Of a DNA stretch of 16,138 bases, positions 5,096 through 13,246 are shown piece by piece (position 1 is the first letter of the stretch; every line of letters begins with the position of its first letter). Origin of the DNA: Bacillota bacterium. GTDB taxonomy: Bacteria; Bacillota; Clostridia; Peptostreptococcales; Anaerovoracaceae. Location of the stretch: assembly GCA_016302545.1 (NCBI GenBank), contig JAEDNK010000029.1, positions 1 to 16,138 of the forward strand, read 5' to 3'. A program made the position numbers and the translations under genes. Under the pieces are notes generated by a model, which was given only the letters and a program-made list of their open reading frames with translations, ran no database searches and was not told the origin of the DNA.

Positions 5096-7477
5096 ATGAC
5101 ATCAAACACACAACATACACTTAAAGATTTACATATAGGACAAACTGCAACTATAACCTCTGTAGGCGGTGAAGGCTCCCTCAGGCAGCATTTCCTGGAT
5201 ATGGGCGTAATACCGGGGGCAGAGGTAACACTGGTAAAATACGCTCCCATGGGGGATCCTATGGAGCTTCTGATACACGGATATGAACTGACTCTCAGGC
5301 TGGCAGATGCGGAAAAGATAGAGATTGCAAAGGCACACGATGCAGAGAGGAAGGGTGAGAAAGGCGGCTTTGCAGATAAGAAGACCAAGAAGGCGGAGCA
5401 TCCCGGGCTTGGTGAAGGAGGCAAGTATCACACCAAGGCAGACGAACACCCGCTGCCGAAGGACACAAAGCTGACCTTTGCGCTGGCGGGCAATCAGAAC
5501 TGCGGCAAGACAACCCTCTTTAACCAGCTTACGGGCTCCAATCAGCACGTAGGCAACTTTCCGGGGGTAACGGTGGACCAGAAAAGCGGCGCCATCAGAA
5601 ATAATCCTGAAACTCTGGTAACGGACTTGCCGGGAATCTATTCCCTTTCCCCGTATACCAGCGAGGAAATCGTGTCGAGACAGTTCATTCTCGAAGAAAA
5701 GCCTACATGTATTATCAACATTGTGGATGCGACAAACATAGAAAGAAACCTTTATCTGACCATGCAGCTTATGGAGCTTGACACTCCGGTGGTGCTGGCG
5801 CTGAACATGATGGACGAGGTTCGCGGAAACGGCGGAACCATACATATAAATGAAATGGAAAACATGCTGGGAATTCCGGTGGTTCCAATCTCAGCAGCCA
5901 AGAACGAGGGTATAGATGAGCTTGTGAGTCATGCTCTGCACATCGCCCAGTACCAGGAAAAGCCGGGCAGAACCGACTTCTGCGACAAGGACGAAAACGG
6001 AGGAGCCGTGCACAGATGTCTCCACGGCATCATGCATCTCATCGAGGACCATGCAAAGCTTGCAGGAATACCTGCGCGGTTTGCAGCAGGAAAGCTTGTA
6101 GAAGGTGACCCGCTGGTGCTTGAAGCCCTGAAGCTTTCCGATAACGAAAAGGACATGCTTGAGCACATAATCTGCCAGATGGAAGAGGAGAGAGGCCTTG
6201 ACAGGTCTGCAGCAATGGCGGATATGAGATTCGGGTTCATACAGAAGCTCTGCGACGAAACTGTTGTCAAACCTCACGAGAGCAAGGAACACGAGAGAAG
6301 CAGAGCCATAGACAGAATACTCACCGGCAAATATACTGCAATTCCTGCATTTATCGGTATAATGGCGCTGGTTTTCTGGCTTACCTTCAATGTGATAGGC
6401 GCATGGCTTCAGGGTCTTTTGGAGCAGGGAATAGAGGCTCTGACTGCTTTGACAGACAGCGCCCTTTCCGCATGGAATGTAAGCCCGATGCTTCACTCCC
6501 TTGTAATCGACGGAATCTTCGGCGGCATAGGAAGCGTGCTGAGTTTCCTGCCTATAATCGTAACACTGTTTTTCTTCCTGTCCTTTTTGGAGGACAGCGG
6601 ATATATGGCGAGAATCGCTTTTGTAATGGATAAGCTGCTACGAAAGATAGGACTTTCGGGACGGTCAATTGTGCCAATGCTTATCGGCTTCGGCTGTACC
6701 GTGCCGGGGGTTATGGCAAGCCGCACCCTGCCTTCAGAAAGAGACCGTAAAATGACCATAATGATGACGCCATTTATGAGTTGCACGGCCAAGCTGCCTA
6801 TTTACGGCTTTTTCACGGCGGCATTTTTCCCGGGGGAAGGAGCTATCATCATGGTAGGACTTTATTTCACCGGAATAATCATAGGAATTCTGTGCGCCCT
6901 CATTTCTAAGGGAACTATGTTTAAGGGCGAGGCTGTGCCTTTTGTTATGGAGCTGCCGAATTACAGGATGCCGGGAGCTAAAAATGTAGCCATGCTGCTG
7001 TGGGACAAGGCAAAGGACTTCCTGCAGAGAGCCTTCACCGTGATTTTTATAGCTTCAATCGTTGTATGGTTCCTTCAGACCTTCGATTTCAGACTCAATA
7101 TTGTGAGCGACTCCCACGACAGTATGCTGGCCGTTATAGCGGGATTTATAGCACCTGTATTTGCACCGCTGGGTTTTGGTGACTGGAGAATTTCCACATC
7201 GCTTATTGCCGGATTCATGGCCAAGGAAAGCGTGGTTTCCACTCTCACGGTGCTTCTGGGCGGTACAGAGGATATCACAGCATTGCTGAGCCCGCTGGCA
7301 GCGATTTCGCTTCTGGTATTCTGCCTGCTTTACACACCTTGTGTTGCGGCTGTTGCCTCAATCAATCGTGAGCTTGGCGGCAAGTGGGCGGCAGGCATAG
7401 TGGTATGGCAGTGCGCTGTTGCTTGGGCAGCGGCACTTATTGTAAGGCTTATAGGTCTGGCGCTTGGGATGGCATAG
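5096..7477 (+). CDS. feoB: Ferrous iron transporter, fused FeoA-FeoB
   Basis: 793 codons from ATG 5096, chosen over ATG 5075 because GGGAGGA (5079-5085) precedes it and the promoter places the transcript start near 5075. Residues about 8-78 are a FeoA (SH3-like) domain (QHFLDMGVIPGAEVTLVKYA). A Lys/Glu-rich linker (80-122) leads to the FeoB GTPase: G1 GNQNCGKTT (132-140), switch region NFPGVTV (154-160), G3 DLPG (177-180), G4 NMMD (237-240), G5 SAA (266-268). Next comes a cytoplasmic helical domain and two membrane 'gate' halves with the FeoB signatures GFGCTVPGVMASRT and PFMSCTAKLPIYGFF, containing the conserved pore cysteines, and near the end LLYTPCVAAVA. The protein moves Fe2+ inward across the cytoplasmic membrane with GTP hydrolysis. 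FeoA and FeoB are usually separate genes; fusion occurs in some anaerobes. No feoC follows. Confidence 0.96.
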   Translation: MTSNTQHTLKDLHIGQTATITSVGGEGSLRQHFLDMGVIPGAEVTLVKYAPMGDPMELLIHGYELTLRLADAEKIEIAKAHDAERKGEKGGFADKKTKKAEHPGLGEGGKYHTKADEHPLPKDTKLTFALAGNQNCGKTTLFNQLTGSNQHVGNFPGVTVDQKSGAIRNNPETLVTDLPGIYSLSPYTSEEIVSRQFILEEKPTCIINIVDATNIERNLYLTMQLMELDTPVVLALNMMDEVRGNGGTIHINEMENMLGIPVVPISAAKNEGIDELVSHALHIAQYQEKPGRTDFCDKDENGGAVHRCLHGIMHLIEDHAKLAGIPARFAAGKLVEGDPLVLEALKLSDNEKDMLEHIICQMEEERGLDRSAAMADMRFGFIQKLCDETVVKPHESKEHERSRAIDRILTGKYTAIPAFIGIMALVFWLTFNVIGAWLQGLLEQGIEALTALTDSALSAWNVSPMLHSLVIDGIFGGIGSVLSFLPIIVTLFFFLSFLEDSGYMARIAFVMDKLLRKIGLSGRSIVPMLIGFGCTVPGVMASRTLPSERDRKMTIMMTPFMSCTAKLPIYGFFTAAFFPGEGAIIMVGLYFTGIIIGILCALISKGTMFKGEAVPFVMELPNYRMPGAKNVAMLLWDKAKDFLQRAFTVIFIASIVVWFLQTFDFRLNIVSDSHDSMLAVIAGFIAPVFAPLGFGDWRISTSLIAGFMAKESVVSTLTVLLGGTEDITALLSPLAAISLLVFCLLYTPCVAAVASINRELGGKWAAGIVVWQCAVAWAAALIVRLIGLALGMA

Positions 7478-7494
7478 AGCAGGCATAAGGTAAA

Positions 7495-7517
7495 CCGAAA
7501 GGCCTTCGGGAGGAAAG
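7495..7517 (+). promoter_or_regulatory. Small hairpin touching the glycosyltransferase ribosome site
   Basis: CCGAA (7495-7499) pairs with TTCGG (7505-7509), and GGGAGGAAAG (7508-7517) is the ribosome site for ATG 7521. The overlap could modestly tune translation of the second gene in the feoAB transcript. It has no T run and is not a terminator. Confidence 0.4.
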
Positions 7518-7520
7518 ATT

Positions 7521-8198
7521 ATGAGATTAATTAAAAGGATATTGCTGCTGGCTATCATAGTGATTGTGGCGGCAGCATCCATAGTAATAGGTCAGGGGTA
7601 TCAGATGTATCTGGATGCCGTGGAAGAGATTTCCGTAGAGGAAAAGGCTGCAGAAATCATGGAAAAGGAACACTACACCACCTACGATGAGCTTCCGGAG
7701 ACATACATTAAGGCGATAATCGCTGCGGAGGACCGGAGATTTCTGTATCACAGAGGCTTCGACATAATATCCACGGCAAGAGCAGCCTGGCGCAATATTA
7801 AGAGCAAGGAAATTGTGGAGGGCGGCAGCACCATAACTCAGCAGCTTGGGAGAATCATGTATTTTTCCCAGGAAAAGAAGTACAGCCGTAAGGTAGCGGA
7901 GGTTCTGGTGGCCGGGCGCATAGAAGAGCTTTACGAGAAGGAGAAGATTCTGGAGCTTTACGTGAATACCATCTATTTCGGTTCGGGATATTACAGCGTT
8001 TACGATGCTTGCATGGGCTATTTCGGGAAAGCTCCGTCGGAAATGAATGATTATGAATGTACCATGCTTGCGGGGATTCCAAACGCACCGTCGGTATATT
8101 CGCCGGATGTGAATCCGACACTGGCAGAGCAGCGCAGGCAGCAGGTGCTGGTGTGTATGGCAGAAGCAGGGTATATAGAGCCGGGTGAAATTGAATAA
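7521..8198 (+). CDS. mtgA: Monofunctional peptidoglycan glycosyltransferase (GT51)
   Basis: 225 codons from ATG 7521, with GGGAGGAAAG just upstream. Residues 5-24 are a single membrane anchor, so the enzyme works on the outer face of the membrane. All GT51 motifs are present in order: EDRRFLYHRGFD (70-81, catalytic Glu70), GGSTITQQLGR (101-111), RKVAEVLVAGRIEE (123-136, second Glu127) and KILELYVNTIYFGSG (142-156). It polymerises lipid II into glycan strands. There is no transpeptidase domain; class A PBPs are far longer, so this is a stand-alone transglycosylase of normal length. It lies 43 bases after feoAB with no terminator or clear promoter between, so it is probably cotranscribed, though functionally unrelated. 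The symbol follows the proteobacterial name and is only an approximate fit. Confidence 0.9.
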   Translation: MRLIKRILLLAIIVIVAAASIVIGQGYQMYLDAVEEISVEEKAAEIMEKEHYTTYDELPETYIKAIIAAEDRRFLYHRGFDIISTARAAWRNIKSKEIVEGGSTITQQLGRIMYFSQEKKYSRKVAEVLVAGRIEELYEKEKILELYVNTIYFGSGYYSVYDACMGYFGKAPSEMNDYECTMLAGIPNAPSVYSPDVNPTLAEQRRQQVLVCMAEAGYIEPGEIE

Positions 8199-8201
8199 TT
8201 G

Positions 8202-8248
8202 AAAAACCTCTGTTTTAGGGAACAAACTCCCATCAAACAGAGGTTTTT
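8202..8248. terminator. Bidirectional terminator between GT51 gene and alcohol dehydrogenase
   Basis: A 14-bp perfect stem (AAAAACCTCTGTTT at 8202-8215 with AAACAGAGGTTTTT at 8235-8248) has A and T runs on both sides, so it works on both strands. The 19-base loop contains GGGA and TCCC (8218-8221, 8228-8231), which could add a second small stem. It closes the feoAB-GT51 unit and the minus-strand oxidoreductase operon. Confidence 0.93.
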
Positions 8249-8295
8249 GAGCATTTTAGGTGGAAAATTAACCGAAATTAATAGGAACCGGATAT

Positions 8296-9495
8296 CTAAG
8301 CATTTCTGATGGTGTTGATACACTTTTCAAAGCCCGCCTTATCCCAGACTACAGGGACAGGATAGAGAGGATTTGCCTCCTTCATGGCCCACTCTATAAT
8401 CTGTGGAACATCCTCGTCTTTGATTACATCAAGACCTGCAGGGATATCCATCTTGGCTTTCATCTCTTCAATCCAGCTGATGAACTTCTCGGCTTTTTCC
8501 GCATCGTTTGCACCTGTCATGCCGCAGACCTCGGCAAGACGGGCAAGCCTTTCGTGGGCTGCCGAGCCGAACTGTCTCATTACATGAGGGAGGATTACGG
8601 ACATTGCCAGTCCGTGAGGAGTTCCGTAGAGACCTCCGAGGGTGTGTCCGATGGCGTGAACATAGCCTACACAGCCTCTTGTAAAGGCGCGGCCTGCATA
8701 GAATGCCGCCTTCTGCATGTTCTGGCGAGCTTTGATGTTGCTTCCGTCAGTGTATGCCTCGTAAAGATTGTCATATATGAGCTTTACTGCATCTTCCGAA
8801 AGCTTCTTTTCCAGCTTACTGTTGTATGTATTATTGGTGTAAGCCTCTACTGCATGGCACAGAGCATCCATTCCGGTGGTGGAGGTTACCTTTGGAGGCA
8901 GCCCTACCGTAAGCTCAGGGTCAAGAACGGCATACTTAGGCATGAGGCTGGTGTCGTTCATGGAAGCTTTGTGGTGAGTCTTTTCGTTGGTTATAACTGC
9001 TGCTACGGTGGTTTCCGAACCTGTGCCGGCAGTGGTAGGCACAGCGAAAATTGTAGGAATTCTGTGGAGAACCTTAAACAGTCCCTGCAGCTGCTCTACT
9101 GTTTTGCCTTTCTTTACTGCCATGGCTCCAATGCCCTTGCAGCAGTCCATAGGGGAGCCGCCACCAAAGGCTACCATGGCCTGACAGCCATTTTCCTTAA
9201 ACAGCTTAAGACCCTCGTTTACATTTCTGTCCGTAGGATTAGGCTGAACTCCGTCGTAAATCACATATTCAATTCCGCCCTCGTCCATGGCTTCAAGCAT
9301 TCCCTTTGGAAGACCTAAATCCATAAGGACCTTATCTGTTACAACCAGCACTTTGCTGTACCCTTTTTCCTTAATCAGCTCCGGCAGCTTTTTTACGGAG
9401 CCTGGACCTTCCAGGGTTTCAGGCATTCCCCATGGAATCAGGTACATGCCGATTTTAAATACAGCCTGATAAATTCTGCAATACATCTTTCCCAT
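8296..9495 (-). CDS. Iron-containing alcohol dehydrogenase
   Basis: 399 codons from ATG 9495; the frame is open further upstream, but CCTCCTTT (9503-9510, an AAAGGAGG on the minus strand) fixes this start. It is a group III Fe-ADH: nucleotide-binding GGGSPMD (111-117) and PTTAGTGSE (153-161), and metal ligands Asp210, His214 (GMDALCHAVEAY), His280 and His294 (VHAIGH, GTPHG). It interconverts aldehydes and alcohols with NAD(P)H in the cytoplasm. It is the last gene of the operon, 13 bases after the ferredoxin gene. Next to an aldehyde:ferredoxin oxidoreductase it is expected to reduce the aldehyde made from a carboxylic acid, or the reverse. The substrate cannot be told from sequence. About 20 extra N-terminal residues (MGKMYCRIYQ...) precede the usual start of the fold. 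Confidence 0.93.
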   Translation of the reverse strand: MGKMYCRIYQAVFKIGMYLIPWGMPETLEGPGSVKKLPELIKEKGYSKVLVVTDKVLMDLGLPKGMLEAMDEGGIEYVIYDGVQPNPTDRNVNEGLKLFKENGCQAMVAFGGGSPMDCCKGIGAMAVKKGKTVEQLQGLFKVLHRIPTIFAVPTTAGTGSETTVAAVITNEKTHHKASMNDTSLMPKYAVLDPELTVGLPPKVTSTTGMDALCHAVEAYTNNTYNSKLEKKLSEDAVKLIYDNLYEAYTDGSNIKARQNMQKAAFYAGRAFTRGCVGYVHAIGHTLGGLYGTPHGLAMSVILPHVMRQFGSAAHERLARLAEVCGMTGANDAEKAEKFISWIEEMKAKMDIPAGLDVIKDEDVPQIIEWAMKEANPLYPVPVVWDKAGFEKCINTIRNA

Positions 9496-9508
9496 TGTTT
9501 TTCCTCCT

Positions 9509-9916
9509 TTAGAAGCGTACTGCGTCAATAGGACATACATTGGCGCATATTCTGCAATCTATGCAATCCTCCGACCTTGCAAGCCGGGCTATTGTATTGA
9601 TGTCACCGTGGAACTTAGGAGCTTCGATTTCGAGGCAGTTCTCAGGGCAGTTCTCTACGCATACGCTGCAGCCGACACATATGGACTCATCGAAGACCGG
9701 TTTTTTCCAGTCTGTTTTAGGAACTTTTGTGGTTTCCTGCCCCCGGTTGTTGCGAATGGCTCCAAAAGCGCACAACTTGCCGCAGAGCCCGCAGTCGATA
9801 CATTTCTCCGGGTCGATGGTATGAACTTCTTTAAGGTTTCCGGAAATGGCCCCCGTAGGACAGCTTTTTGCGCAGAGCCTGCAGCCCGCGCAGCAAGAAA
9901 TTATTTTATATGCCAA
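9509..9916 (-). CDS. Ferredoxin-type protein with four 4Fe-4S cluster motifs
   Basis: 135 codons from TTG 9916; AAAGGAGGTG lies six bases upstream and no ATG fits. Four complete cluster motifs are seen: C9-C12-C15-C19, C39-C42-C45-C49, C80-C83-C86-C90P and C118-C121-C124-C128P, i.e. two back-to-back dicluster ferredoxin modules joined by a linker (55-75). It should shuttle low-potential electrons in the cytoplasm. Its place between the AOR/MoaD-like pair and the alcohol dehydrogenase suggests it is the electron partner or small subunit of the aldehyde oxidoreductase, as in AOR complexes that have a multi-cluster polyferredoxin subunit. It lacks a flavoprotein partner here, so no direct link to NADH is encoded in the operon. 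Confidence 0.9.
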   Translation of the reverse strand: MAYKIISCCAGCRLCAKSCPTGAISGNLKEVHTIDPEKCIDCGLCGKLCAFGAIRNNRGQETTKVPKTDWKKPVFDESICVGCSVCVENCPENCLEIEAPKFHGDINTIARLARSEDCIDCRICANVCPIDAVRF

Positions 9917-9949
9917 TTAAAGCACCTCCTTTAGCTGTGGGCGGTCTCA

Positions 9950-10192
9950 TCAGCCGCCGCCGGACGGGGCGAGGAAAACAAGCTCGTCACCGTCACTGAG
10001 CTTTGATGAAAGCTTTGTCTGTTTGCCGTTGAGCATTATCACGCAGTTTTTGTATTCGGACGGCTTCATGCCTGTGGCTTCCGCCATGAGGGCGCAGGCG
10101 TCTTTTACCGTTTTTACATCCTCCGTCTGAGCGTCAAGACCTTTGCAGCCTGTCTTAAGGCGGAGAGAACCGAAAAGCTTGATTTTAATCAT
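9950..10192 (-). CDS. MoaD/ThiS family sulfur-carrier-like protein
   Basis: 80 codons from ATG 10192, which overlaps the AOR stop codon (ATGA); AGGAGGTG inside the end of the AOR gene is its ribosome site. It has the beta-grasp pattern of MoaD: IKIKLFGSLR at the start, a helix VKDACALMAEAT, then VIMLNGK and DGDELVFLAPSGGG. The C-terminal Gly-Gly is the residue pair that is adenylated and loaded with sulfur for dithiolene formation on molybdopterin. Such small proteins often sit in AOR operons and are thought to serve the tungsten-pterin cofactor. The tail ends in three glycines rather than two. No moaE, moeB or other cofactor gene is in the window. Confidence 0.88.
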   Translation of the reverse strand: MIKIKLFGSLRLKTGCKGLDAQTEDVKTVKDACALMAEATGMKPSEYKNCVIMLNGKQTKLSSKLSDGDELVFLAPSGGG

Positions 10193-12186
10193 TCTGATGC
10201 ACCTCCTGACGATGCCCTGAATTCTTCGCAGGTCACTTTATAGCTGTCAAGCTTGTCAAGGTTCAGCTTGCGAAGAGTCTTAGGCGTAGGTACTCCGTCG
10301 TCGCTCCAGCCTCTTGCGTGGTAATACACATTTTTCATTCTTTCCAGAGGTACTCGTGTAGAATCGTCTCCCTCTACCTGAGGCACATCGGTGAGCCTTG
10401 CAGGGAGGGAGTCATCCTTGCGGCTGATACCGAAGCGGGAGTTTATATGTCTCTCCAGAGTATAGCCTCGTTTGCCTGCCTTGAAGAAGGAACCGAAGGT
10501 TACAGGCATTCCGGTCACCAGGTGAAGTGCCTTGGACTGGTTGAAGATCACCGGAAGGTTAAAGCAGACAACTCTCGGAAACTTATTGAGCAGTCTCAGC
10601 ACAGGTCCGAGCACCGGTACAGCCTTGCAGAAGACTTTGGTATACCAGCTTTGAGGGTGGCTGATGAGAGGAGGCGGGAAGAATGCGTATGTGGTAAAAA
10701 GGCATTGCCCGCAGGAGGAAACTCCCTCCATAAGGTCCTGAAATATTACGGTAAAGTCCGGCTTGCCGTGAGGGGTCTGAGCGTTGACATTAAGGCTGAG
10801 CCCTTCCAACAGAACCATATAGCCGCCGTTAAGGTGACAGCCGCCTCTGTTTGATACGGCATAGCCAAGTCCCAGACCTACAGACCTTCTGGGCTCGTAG
10901 GCCGCCAGTTCCATTCCCTTGGAGTGGATGGCAAATTCTTTGCCGCCGTACTTTTCGGAGCACCATCTGGAGCCGTTGGCAAGCTCCTCGCCTATGCCTC
11001 GGCGGTATGCAATGTCCTCCCAAACCTGAGATATTTTATCTTTGTTCTCTTCGTTGAATTCAAGTCCGTTATCCCACAGGCCTTTCTCCTTTGCCTCCAT
11101 GGCAAAGGCCAGAGTGCTTGCAGCGGAGATGGTATCCATGCCCAGTTCGTCAAGCTCATAGTTCCATTTCAGTATGGAGTAAAGGTCGTTGTTGAGTATG
11201 CCGCCGCCCAGAAGGCCAAGAGTCTCAAGCTCAGGTCCCTTGACTGCCTTACCGTCTACCTCCACGGTGCGGGCGCACTTAATCGGGCAGGTGAGACAGC
11301 CTTTGTTTACAATATTATATTCTTCGGCCAGAGTTTCGCCGTTTACCATTTCGAAATCATCGTACTGTCCGTAATTATAGTTCTTGGTGGAAAGCTGACC
11401 TCTCATCTGCATGGTGGATACCAGACCGGCGGTTCCAAGTCTCGGCAGCTGGTCTCCTGTGAGAGGGTGCGACTTAAGATACTTAAACCACTTTCTGTTG
11501 AGGGTATCCAGCTTTTCCTTGTCGTATACCTTTACCTCGTGGTTTCCGGAAACGGTTATGGCTTTAAGGTTTTTCCAGCCCATTACAGCTCCGGTACCGC
11601 CTCGGCCTGCCAGTCTTTCGTTGCTGACTATAGATGCGTACAGCACCAGATTTTCTCCTGCAGGACCGATTACTATTTTGCCGTTCTTTACTGCTTTGTC
11701 GCCTTTTGCCGACGCAAGCTTTTCGTCCAGAACCTGCTGCACCTTTCCCGTGTGCATACCCCATATATCCGCTGCATTGTGAAAGGTAAAGCTGTCGTTA
11801 TGTATTTCCAGCCAGACGGGTTTCTCGCTTTTGCCGCTGATTACCAGAGCGTCAAAGCCTGCTTTCTTCAGGTAGTAGCCGAAATTGCCTCCGCAGTTTG
11901 AGGAGGTGAGAATCCCTGTCTGCGGAGAAAGGGTGGAGATGTTGAAACGGCTGGAGCTCGGTACGCCGGAGCCGGTAAAGGGGCCGGTGGTGATTACCAG
12001 CATGTTTTCTTCGGAAAAGGCTTTGGTATCGCTTTTCAGGTTATCTCCGAGAATTTTGGCCGCCATGGTCTTGCCGCCTATGTAGAGCCTTCTTTCTTCA
12101 TCCGACCAAGGGTACTCATCTGTCCGGCCGGTGGTAAGGTCTATGTGCATGACCTTGCCCATATAGCCGCCGTAGTTAGTAGACAT
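10189..12186 (-). CDS. aor: Tungsten-dependent aldehyde:ferredoxin oxidoreductase
   Basis: 665 codons from ATG 12186, preceded by AAGGAGGGG with five-base spacing. AOR family features: N-terminal YGGYMGKVMHIDLTTG and RLYIGGKTMAAKIL; cofactor-binding SSSRFNISTLSPQTG, NCGGNFGYYLKKAGFD, and RLAGRGGTGAVMGWKNLKAI (191-210); 4Fe-4S ligands C297-x2-C300-x3-C304 (CLTCPIKC), with a fourth Cys at 492 or 495 (SSCGQC). It catalyses aldehyde + water + oxidised ferredoxin to carboxylate + reduced ferredoxin, or the reverse with strong reductant. Length is slightly above the ~605 of the archaeal enzyme; much of the extra sequence is a hydrophobic stretch at about 500-560. It heads the AOR-MoaD-ferredoxin-ADH operon. 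The paralogue type and substrate cannot be assigned. Confidence 0.94.
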   Translation of the reverse strand: MSTNYGGYMGKVMHIDLTTGRTDEYPWSDEERRLYIGGKTMAAKILGDNLKSDTKAFSEENMLVITTGPFTGSGVPSSSRFNISTLSPQTGILTSSNCGGNFGYYLKKAGFDALVISGKSEKPVWLEIHNDSFTFHNAADIWGMHTGKVQQVLDEKLASAKGDKAVKNGKIVIGPAGENLVLYASIVSNERLAGRGGTGAVMGWKNLKAITVSGNHEVKVYDKEKLDTLNRKWFKYLKSHPLTGDQLPRLGTAGLVSTMQMRGQLSTKNYNYGQYDDFEMVNGETLAEEYNIVNKGCLTCPIKCARTVEVDGKAVKGPELETLGLLGGGILNNDLYSILKWNYELDELGMDTISAASTLAFAMEAKEKGLWDNGLEFNEENKDKISQVWEDIAYRRGIGEELANGSRWCSEKYGGKEFAIHSKGMELAAYEPRRSVGLGLGYAVSNRGGCHLNGGYMVLLEGLSLNVNAQTPHGKPDFTVIFQDLMEGVSSCGQCLFTTYAFFPPPLISHPQSWYTKVFCKAVPVLGPVLRLLNKFPRVVCFNLPVIFNQSKALHLVTGMPVTFGSFFKAGKRGYTLERHINSRFGISRKDDSLPARLTDVPQVEGDDSTRVPLERMKNVYYHARGWSDDGVPTPKTLRKLNLDKLDSYKVTCEEFRASSGGASE

Positions 12187-12286
12187 CTTATCCCCTCCTT
12201 AATCTTTATATATAAATTGTATCACTTTTAATACATATATACCAGCCTTTTTTGAATAGAATATTTTGATAAGAGGAGGTGATATT
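12187..12286. promoter_or_regulatory. Divergent promoter region, AOR operon and GH18 gene
   Basis: 100 AT-rich bases between two divergent starts. The minus strand carries TACAAT and TATATA boxes 30-45 bases before the AOR start, and the plus strand has TTGTAT at 12217-12222, but no hexamer pair with correct spacing stands out in either direction. The ribosome sites of both genes are strong (AAGGAGGGG minus; AGGAGGTGAT plus at 12274-12283). Confidence 0.45.
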
Positions 12287-13225
12287 TTGCCTGACTATAT
12301 AGTAAACGGGTATGCTTATCCTTCAATCGCCCCGGGAACCCTGCAGTGGTGGCTGCCCAGACTCACTTGGCTTTCGTCCTTCAGCTACGGGTTTACGGGG
12401 AGCGGAGAGCTTCTAAATCTGGAGGATTATAACCTGATAGAACCGGCTCGTGAGGCGGGAGTAAAAACCCTGATGGTACTGACGCCCATGGACGAAAGCG
12501 GCATGTTTAACGATAACATAGCCATAGAGGTATTTAACAATCCACAGGCGGAGGAAAATCTGATAAATAATATAGAAGGAAACATAAAGGCAAAAGGGAT
12601 GAACGGAGTGGATTTTGACTTTGAATATCTGGCTGCCGAATATGCAGAGGATTATGTACAGCTGGTTGCCCGCACCCGGGAAAGGCTGTCCCCTCAGGGG
12701 TATCTCACCACAGTGGCGCTGGCACCTAAGACCAGCATCGACCAGCCGGGACTTCTGTATCAGGGACACGACTATGCAGGCATGGGGCAGGCTGCGGATT
12801 ACTGCCTTTTGATGACCTATGAATGGGGATATACCTTTGGGCCACCTTTGCCTGTATCGCCTATTAACAATGTGAGAAGGATAATCGAATTCGGCATCAC
12901 TCAGATACCTGCGGAGAAGATTCTCATGGGCATGAGCAACTACGGTTACGACTGGGCACTTCCCTTTGTCGACGGGGAAAGCCGGGCCGAAAAGCTCACC
13001 AATTATCAGGCAGAGGCAAGAGCCGCATACTACGGAGTGCCTGTTCAGTATGACGAGGAGGCGCAGGCACCTTTCTTTACTTATACAGCACCGGACGGCA
13101 CAGAGCATATAGTCTGGTTTGAGAATGAGCAGAGCTGGACTGCGAGACTGGCACTGGTGGAAGAATACGGGCTTGCAGGGATAAGCATCTGGAACATAAT
13201 GAGCATCTTTTACGGCGGTATATAG
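12287..13225 (+). CDS. GH18 family glycosidase, spore cortex-lytic enzyme-like
   Basis: 312 codons from TTG 12287; an earlier in-frame TTG at 12266 would translate the ribosome site AGGAGGTGAT (12274-12283), so the second TTG is chosen. The GH18 active-site motif DxDxE is present as GVDFDFE (Asp109, Asp111, Glu113); LLMTYEWG (about residues 179-186) and the closing GISIWNIM match the barrel's later strands. It resembles the catalytic part of YaaH/SleL/YdhD enzymes, which cut N-acetylglucosamine linkages in spore cortex peptidoglycan during germination. Unlike those it has no LysM repeats, and no signal peptide is visible, which for a coat-located spore enzyme would not be strange. It suggests, but does not prove, a spore former. 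It stands alone, divergent from the AOR operon. Confidence 0.85.
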   Translation: MPDYIVNGYAYPSIAPGTLQWWLPRLTWLSSFSYGFTGSGELLNLEDYNLIEPAREAGVKTLMVLTPMDESGMFNDNIAIEVFNNPQAEENLINNIEGNIKAKGMNGVDFDFEYLAAEYAEDYVQLVARTRERLSPQGYLTTVALAPKTSIDQPGLLYQGHDYAGMGQAADYCLLMTYEWGYTFGPPLPVSPINNVRRIIEFGITQIPAEKILMGMSNYGYDWALPFVDGESRAEKLTNYQAEARAAYYGVPVQYDEEAQAPFFTYTAPDGTEHIVWFENEQSWTARLALVEEYGLAGISIWNIMSIFYGGI

Positions 13226-13246
13226 GGGCATATAACTTTACAATAA

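Noticed and set aside
5129..5845. Minus-strand open frame of 238 codons opposite feoAB
   Set aside because: It lies against the conserved FeoA and GTPase domains, with no ribosome site or recognisable motif.
7527..8225. Minus-strand open frame of 232 codons opposite the GT51 gene
   Set aside because: Starts inside the bidirectional terminator loop and mirrors a gene with all GT51 motifs.
8554..9318. Plus-strand open frame of 254 codons opposite the alcohol dehydrogenase
   Set aside because: Overlaps the metal-binding and nucleotide-binding regions of a well-supported gene; Cys-rich nonsense sequence.
10924..11901. Long plus-strand open frame (325 codons) opposite the AOR gene
   Set aside because: It is the complement of a fully conserved AOR coding region, lacks a ribosome site, and its translation has no family features.
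12413..13231. Minus-strand open frame of 272 codons opposite the GH18 gene
   Set aside because: Antisense shadow of a gene with a clear active site; no start signal and composition typical of complementary-strand noise.
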